This document shows, piece by piece, positions 35,495 through 40,000 of a stretch of 40,000 nucleotides of DNA (the first letter of the stretch is position 1; every line of letters begins with the position of its first letter). The notes under the pieces were generated by a model. It ran no database searches. It was given only the letters and a program-made list of their open reading frames with translations, and was not told where the DNA came from. Source of the DNA: Pseudomonas sp. S31. Lineage in GTDB: Bacteria > Pseudomonadota > Gammaproteobacteria > Pseudomonadales > Pseudomonadaceae. The DNA lies in NCBI RefSeq assembly GCF_016648105.1, contig NZ_JACVVE010000045.1:1-40000 (forward strand), given 5' to 3'. Both the position numbers and the translations under genes were made by a program.

Positions 35495-36682
35495 CTAGGC
35501 TGGCGGGGCGACTGGCAGGTGGAAGCTGAACACGGTGCCGTCCACCTCGTTGGATCGCACCTCCATGCGCCCACCGTGGGACAGGGCGATCTGGTTGGCG
35601 ATGTACAAGCCAAGGCCGAGCCCCTGGCGGGGCGTATCCGACACCGGGCGGGAAAAGGGCTGAAACAACAGCGCGAGCGTCGGTGGTGCGATCGGCTCGC
35701 CGAGGTTATGCACGCTGAGTACGAACTCGGTGCCGTGAAACGCAGCGTGAACGGCCACCGGCCCCCCCGGCTCGCCATGGACCAGGGCATTGGCGATGAG
35801 ATTGGACAGCAACTGCGCGATCCGTTCGCGGTCGCACAGCAAGCCGCCGATATCACCGATGTCGAGGGTGATCCGCCGCTGCGGATGCACCCGCTGCAGC
35901 TCCGAGGCGACGTGCCTGAGCCCTTCTGCCAGGTCCGGGCAGGGCTGCAGGTTGAGTGGGATACCGTCGCCCAACCGCCCGCGGGCGAAGTCCAGCATAT
36001 CGCGTACCAGCTGTGAGCCGCGGCGCCCGCAGGTATGGATATGGCGGGCGATGGCGCGGCTCTTTTCGTCTTCCAGGCGCTGGGCCAGCAGTTCGGCGCC
36101 GGCGGTGATGGCGAACAGTGGGTTGCGCAGGTCATGGCCGAGCACGGCGATGAACTGCTCGCGTACCTCGGCCATGGCCCGCTCCTCGCGCAGCGCCCGT
36201 TCGGTGCGCTGGGCGTTTTCCTCGCTTTCGATCTGCAGTGACAACAGTCGGGCGAACGACTCCATCATGGGTTGGATGGCGCTGCCCTTGAGCGCCGCAG
36301 GCTCGGGATCGAGCGCGCAGATGGTGCCGAAGAAACGGCCATCGGTGCGCAACACCGGCACCGAAATATAGCTTTCGAAGCGATAGATGCGCGGCGTGTG
36401 GTGTTGGCAGTAGGTTTCGTCTTCGCTGGCTTTGTCGATCACGATGGTGCGGTGTGTGCCGTGGATCTCGTGGCACAACGTACTTTCCACATCCAGTTCG
36501 CCACCCACTGCCAGGCCGAAGCCCAGGCTGTCGAGCACGGCGCAGGCGGTCCAGCTGACGTCGGTGACCCGCGCCACGGCGGCAAAGCGCATGCCGGTGG
36601 TTTCGCAGATCACCTGGAGGAGGGCGGGTACGGCATTGATTCGGCCGATAGTAGCGATATCTGCGGTGATGGCGTCGGTCAT
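35495..36682 (-). CDS. GAF-domain sensor histidine kinase
   Basis: This 395-residue soluble kinase has a GAF domain (about 15-155, SYISVPVLRTDGRFFGTICALDP), a coiled linker (155-175), HisKA with phospho-acceptor H183 in VLGHDLRNPLF, and an HATPase domain with N box (LIANALVHG), a G1-like region and GLGLGLYIANQI. It has no membrane helix. No response regulator lies beside it, so it may act as an orphan or with a remote partner. ATG 36682 has no strong ribosome binding site; TTG 36694 is an alternative. It converges with the HlyD gene (14-bp gap). Confidence 0.88.
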   Translation of the reverse strand: MTDAITADIATIGRINAVPALLQVICETTGMRFAAVARVTDVSWTACAVLDSLGFGLAVGGELDVESTLCHEIHGTHRTIVIDKASEDETYCQHHTPRIYRFESYISVPVLRTDGRFFGTICALDPEPAALKGSAIQPMMESFARLLSLQIESEENAQRTERALREERAMAEVREQFIAVLGHDLRNPLFAITAGAELLAQRLEDEKSRAIARHIHTCGRRGSQLVRDMLDFARGRLGDGIPLNLQPCPDLAEGLRHVASELQRVHPQRRITLDIGDIGGLLCDRERIAQLLSNLIANALVHGEPGGPVAVHAAFHGTEFVLSVHNLGEPIAPPTLALLFQPFSRPVSDTPRQGLGLGLYIANQIALSHGGRMEVRSNEVDGTVFSFHLPVAPPA

Positions 36683-36867
36683 GGACGGTCCCAATGTTGG
36701 CGACGAACAAGTTAGATAGTGCAGTCTAGCGGGCCTCCGGGCGCATGAAGAAAAACCTTGGCGGGAGGGCGGGCGGTTACGTTAGGCTTGTTCGGCGCGT
36801 TGCCCGTCAGAGGCAGCCGCTCATTGCCCGGCGTGCGTCACTTCCGACTCTATTGCGAGGTTACGCC

Positions 36868-37188
36868 ATGGCCATCACATCCCAGGATATCTGCAGCGCT
36901 GCTGACCGCCTTCAAGGCTTCGTCGGTTTTCATGCCAAGCGCGGCGAGCATATCGTGCGGTTTTCCGAGGACGCGTTCGGTATGGACGTGGCCGATGACA
37001 GCATCACGCCGTGTAGCGAATTCGTCTGGCGGCCCGTGCCCGGGGCGCGCATGGCCTTGTGCCGTGAGCGCCTGGCGTTGCTGTTGGCGCAACGGGTGGA
37101 CGATCGACTGAACATCGACGAGCCGCTGCGCATCTATCTGCAGCGCACCGACCTGCCGGAGATCGTTGCCGAACGCAGCCTGCTTTGA
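36868..37188 (+). CDS. Uncharacterised 106-residue protein
   Basis: ATG 36868 follows a GAGG site and encodes 106 residues. The sequence (ITSQDICSAADRLQGFVGFH, EHIVRFSEDAFGMDVADDSI, CRERLALLLAQRVDDRLNID, LRIYLQRTDLPEIVAERSLL) is soluble, mixed alpha/beta, with no signal or transmembrane segment. It resembles no family I know. It is divergent from the kinase gene and convergent with the GGDEF gene. A frame open upstream to 36745 is unlikely to be coding. Confidence 0.65.
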   Translation: MAITSQDICSAADRLQGFVGFHAKRGEHIVRFSEDAFGMDVADDSITPCSEFVWRPVPGARMALCRERLALLLAQRVDDRLNIDEPLRIYLQRTDLPEIVAERSLL

Positions 37189-37201
37189 CGGGGCACGGCG
37201 C

Positions 37202-38284
37202 TCAGTCGGGGTATGCCAGGCGCAGCGTGCCGGCATCGCCTTGGGCGAAGTTGACCTGGTCGCGGCCCTGGTGCTTGGCGGCATACAGCGCCTTGTCGGC
37301 TTGCTCCAGCCAATGCTCTGGCGAATCGAGGCCTGCGTGGAAGGCCGACAGGCCGATGCTCAGGCTGATGCGCAACTGCGGCAATTGCGGGTTGCGGTAG
37401 GCGGCCACCTGCTCGCGCAGGCGTTCCATGGCCTGGCAAGCCTGGGCCTCGGAAGTGCCAGGGAGGATTACGCAGAACTCATCGCCACCATAACGCCCGG
37501 CCAGGTCGCCTTCACGCAGGTTACGCCGGAGCGCTTCGCTCATCTGGCGCAGCACGCTGTCGCCGACCACATGGCCGAAGGTGTCGTTGATGGTCTTGAA
37601 ATGATCGACATCGATCAGCGCGATCACCGCCGGCAGTTGTTGCTGGCCGCAGGCCTGGAACCTGAGCAGCAGCAGGTCTTTCCAGGCGCCGTGGTTGAGT
37701 AGCCCGGTCAGGCTGTCGGTGAGGCTCAGGTCGCGCAGCTTGCGCTTGTGCTCGGCCAGCTTGATTGCCAGCTGGTAGCAGACCCAGCCGAGGGCCAGGG
37801 GGTAGAGCGTCAGCATCGGCAGGCAGGCATACACTTGCAGTGGTGTGGCATCGGGTTGCAGATGCAAGCCAAACAGCAGCACCGACAGCAACATGCCCGC
37901 CAGTTGTGCCAATGCGCCACGCACGACCAGGCGCTTGCCGCCAGCGGCTACATTGTTCATGGTCATCATCGACAGCACGGTCACGCTGGGCAGCGGGTTG
38001 AACTGCAAGGTCGCGGTCCAGAACCCGCTCAGCAGCGAGTCGAGCACGAGGTTGCGTTGTTCGGCGTGGTAGGGCACGGGCGAGCGCAGGGCCCAGTGGT
38101 AGGCCACATGTGGCCAGACCAGGCCATTGAACAGCAACAGGGCCCAGAGCCAGGCAGGCGGGTCCAGCGGTTCGATCGCTGCCATGACGCTGAGCAGGCC
38201 GATGCCCAGGCCGATGATGCGCGGCAGGTAGATGCGCTTGACGAAAGAAAGTCCCTTGCCGGTTCGATTGTCCATGATGGTCAT
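37202..38284 (-). CDS. MASE2-GGDEF diguanylate cyclase
   Basis: This 360-residue inner-membrane enzyme has an N-terminal MASE2 sensor of about five hydrophobic segments (20-175), then GGDEF at 266-270 (GRYGGDEFCVILPG), with an inhibitory site REGD (257-260) five residues ahead. It should make c-di-GMP from two GTP and be product-inhibited. There is no EAL. DgcC/AdrA of enterobacteria, which drives cellulose and biofilm, has a similar architecture. Starts at 38284 or 38275 (both ATG) are possible; ribosome sites are weak. Downstream is a convergent unknown gene. Confidence 0.93.
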   Translation of the reverse strand: MTIMDNRTGKGLSFVKRIYLPRIIGLGIGLLSVMAAIEPLDPPAWLWALLLFNGLVWPHVAYHWALRSPVPYHAEQRNLVLDSLLSGFWTATLQFNPLPSVTVLSMMTMNNVAAGGKRLVVRGALAQLAGMLLSVLLFGLHLQPDATPLQVYACLPMLTLYPLALGWVCYQLAIKLAEHKRKLRDLSLTDSLTGLLNHGAWKDLLLLRFQACGQQQLPAVIALIDVDHFKTINDTFGHVVGDSVLRQMSEALRRNLREGDLAGRYGGDEFCVILPGTSEAQACQAMERLREQVAAYRNPQLPQLRISLSIGLSAFHAGLDSPEHWLEQADKALYAAKHQGRDQVNFAQGDAGTLRLAYPD

Positions 38285-38405
38285 TGTTCTTCTGCTGGGG
38301 CGCCGTTTATCGCATAACTCGCGTGAATATTGTTGAACACTGTTTCATGATCCAAAAATGACCTTGCAAGCCATTTCACGGTTGATGCGATCACTGTGGG
38401 GTAAC

Positions 38406-39500
38406 ATGAAGGCTTTCCTGCTGATCGGAGTGCTGCTGCTCATGACGCCCATGGCCTCCCCTGCCGGCGAGCCGGCACCCCAGCGCGACGGACGTTTCCA
38501 TAACCAGGCCGTGCTGCCCCGTGACGGCGTGCTCAAGAAGTTGCGCATCGGGCTCAAGTACCTGTTCCTGCGCAAACCGCCGCAAACCCGCCCGGCCACC
38601 CCAATCCGCCTGCAAGCCATGACCCGCCAGCAGGTGCTCGATGCCCCCGATCACAGTTTGTGGCGCCTGGGCCATTCCACGGTACTGCTCAAGCTGCGTG
38701 GGCGCTTCTTCATTACCGACCCGGTGTTCGCCGAACGGGCTTCGCCGGTGCAGTGGGCCGGCCCCTTGCGTTTCCATGCCCCGCCGCTGGCGCTGGAGGA
38801 ACTGCCGCCGTTGGCGGCTGTGATCCTGTCCCATGACCATTACGATCACCTGGACGAACAGGCGATTCGGCGCTTGGCGCCCACGACCGAGCATTTCCTT
38901 GCCCCGCTAGGGGTGGGGGACGTGTTGATGGGGTGGGGTGTGGCGGCGGAAAAGGTCATCCAGCTGGGCTGGTGGCAAGAGGCCGAGGTGGACGGGGTAC
39001 GCTTCGTTGCGACACCGGCGCAGCACTTTTCGGGCCGTGGCCTGTTCGACAGCAACCGCACGCTGTGGGCATCTTGGGTCATGATCGACGAGCAACTGCG
39101 GTTGTTCTTCAGTGGTGACACGGGCTATTTCGATGGATTTCGCGAGATCGGCGAGCGTTTTGGCCCGTTCGACCTCACCTTGATCGAAACCGGTGCCTAT
39201 AACGTAGCGTGGCCCAGCGTGCACATGCAGCCCGAGCAAAGCCTGCAGGCGCACCTCGATTTGCGTGGGCGTTGGTTGCTGCCCATTCATAACGGTACCT
39301 TCGACCTTTCCATCCATGGTTGGCAGGAACCGTTCGAACGGATCCTCGCCCTGAGCCAGGAGGCTCAGGTGCGTCTATGCACGCCGCAGATGGGCGAGCG
39401 GGTGAGCCTCGACTCGCCGCATGCCGGGCAGAACTGGTGGCAGCCGATGCCCCTGCGCCAACGCGACCACCAGCGGGAACGCTCGGTGGCGGTGCGCTGA
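38406..39500 (+). CDS. Periplasmic metallo-beta-lactamase-fold hydrolase (UlaG/NAPE-PLD-like)
   Basis: This 364-residue protein starts with a signal-like sequence (MKAFLLIGVLLLMTPMASPA). The zinc motif HxHxDH is SHDHYDHLD (H143, H145, D147, H148), with later metal ligands in the AQHFSGRG, FSGDTGY and LPIHNGTFDLS segments. It belongs to the COG2220 group that includes UlaG and NAPE-PLD; substrates vary (lactones, phospholipids). The exported form suggests a periplasmic or lipid substrate, but this is open. The frame also starts at ATG 38358 (16 residues more), but the signal peptide supports ATG 38406. Confidence 0.85.
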   Translation: MKAFLLIGVLLLMTPMASPAGEPAPQRDGRFHNQAVLPRDGVLKKLRIGLKYLFLRKPPQTRPATPIRLQAMTRQQVLDAPDHSLWRLGHSTVLLKLRGRFFITDPVFAERASPVQWAGPLRFHAPPLALEELPPLAAVILSHDHYDHLDEQAIRRLAPTTEHFLAPLGVGDVLMGWGVAAEKVIQLGWWQEAEVDGVRFVATPAQHFSGRGLFDSNRTLWASWVMIDEQLRLFFSGDTGYFDGFREIGERFGPFDLTLIETGAYNVAWPSVHMQPEQSLQAHLDLRGRWLLPIHNGTFDLSIHGWQEPFERILALSQEAQVRLCTPQMGERVSLDSPHAGQNWWQPMPLRQRDHQRERSVAVR

Positions 39501-39504
39501 GCCG

Positions 39505-40000
39505 TCAGTCCCGGATGTGCTTGTCTTTCATTAATAGCTGCGAAGGGGGCTTGCCGCTGTCGCTGCGAACTTGGGCATGGCTGATCAAAGCGAAGATGAA
39601 ACTTCCCCCGATGATGTTGCCGGCCAGGGTTGGCAAGGCGAACGCCAGCCAGAATCGCGCCCAGGTTTCTTCCCCGGCCCAGACCAGATAGGAAACCTCC
39701 ACCGAACCTACGACGATATGGGTGAAGTCACCCAGTGCCATGAGGTAGGTGATCATCACGATGATCCAGATCTTGGCGTGTTCCATCGAAGGGATCATCC
39801 AGACCATGGTGGCGATCATCCAGCCGGAGATGATGCCTTTGGCGAGCATCTGCGGGATGTCGTTGGTCATGACCTTGCGCCCGACTTCGAGGAAGGCGAC
39901 GTCGGTCTTGCTGTCGAAGATCGGTAGCTCGAGCATGACCCAGGCGACCAGCAGGGTACCTGCCAGGTTGCCGAGCAGGACGACGCTCCACAATCGCAGC
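39505..40000 (-). CDS. Formate/nitrite transporter family protein (partial)
   Basis: The last 165 codons of a minus-strand gene run off the window edge at 40000. The sequence has several membrane helices with the family patterns LGNLAGTLLVAWVM, KGIISGWMIATMVWM and LAFALPTLAGNIIGGSFIFALI. This fits the FNT (FocA/NirC, formate/nitrite-type) family. The start and the N-terminal part are missing here. It ends 4 bp from the stop of the convergent MBL-fold gene. The actual ion is not determined. Confidence 0.85.
   Translation of the reverse strand, partial: LRLWSVVLLGNLAGTLLVAWVMLELPIFDSKTDVAFLEVGRKVMTNDIPQMLAKGIISGWMIATMVWMIPSMEHAKIWIIVMITYLMALGDFTHIVVGSVEVSYLVWAGEETWARFWLAFALPTLAGNIIGGSFIFALISHAQVRSDSGKPPSQLLMKDKHIRD

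Overview
The window looks like core chromosome of a fluorescent Pseudomonas, most likely of the P. putida group. The DNA is GC-rich with strong GC bias at third codon positions. The proteins are Pseudomonas-type: a LivKHMGF/Bra branched-chain amino-acid transporter, RapA/HepA, PdxH, DinG, many Cys-anchored lipoproteins and OmpA-like proteins. P. putida-style REP palindromes lie between genes. The species call is an inference from protein character and gene neighbourhood, because no rRNA or other marker is present. I see no tRNA, rRNA, CRISPR array, insertion sequence, prophage or integrase gene.

Layout. Positions 1-1900 hold a minus-strand four-gene operon: a DUF6231-like protein, a YchJ-type SEC-C protein, a LEA-14/WHy lipoprotein and a tiny His-rich SEC-C protein. 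Positions 2050-4670 hold two tandem OmpA-type lipoproteins with calcium-binding-type repeats, a DUF1145 membrane protein and an exported collagen-like protein. From 4.7 to 16 kb come a CopD-like membrane protein, dinG (with a LexA-type box), an exported GH50/agarase-like glycoside hydrolase, an EstB-type serine hydrolase, a third OmpA lipoprotein with a histone-like Lys/Ala tail, pdxH, a SlyB-like lipoprotein, a FAD oxidoreductase and a COG3650-type lipoprotein. From 16.2 to 21.2 kb lies the liv/bra operon, with its binding-protein gene as a separate upstream unit.

From 21.6 to 32 kb come a DUF2288 protein, a 725-residue tubulin/FtsZ-superfamily protein (the most unusual gene here), a 3-hydroxyisobutyrate-dehydrogenase-type reductase, an MHYT-GGDEF-EAL protein, rapA and some small uncharacterised genes. 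At 31985-32295 lies what I read as the phrS small-RNA locus. It has an ANR/FNR box 41.5 bp upstream of the inferred start, a 38-codon ORF behind a strong ribosome binding site, and a strong terminator, giving an RNA of about 209 nt. From 32.4 to 35.5 kb is a FUSC / DUF1656 / HlyD efflux operon (AaeB-AaeX-AaeA type) behind a SlyA/MarR-like palindrome. The window ends with a GAF histidine kinase, a 106-residue unknown, a MASE2-GGDEF cyclase, a periplasmic metallo-beta-lactamase-fold hydrolase and the C-terminal part of a formate/nitrite-type transporter cut by the window edge.

Shared themes are envelope proteins (at least seven predicted lipoproteins), c-di-GMP signalling (two intact GGDEF enzymes), branched-chain amino-acid uptake next to a hydroxyisobutyrate-type dehydrogenase, and oxygen-responsive control of a small RNA.
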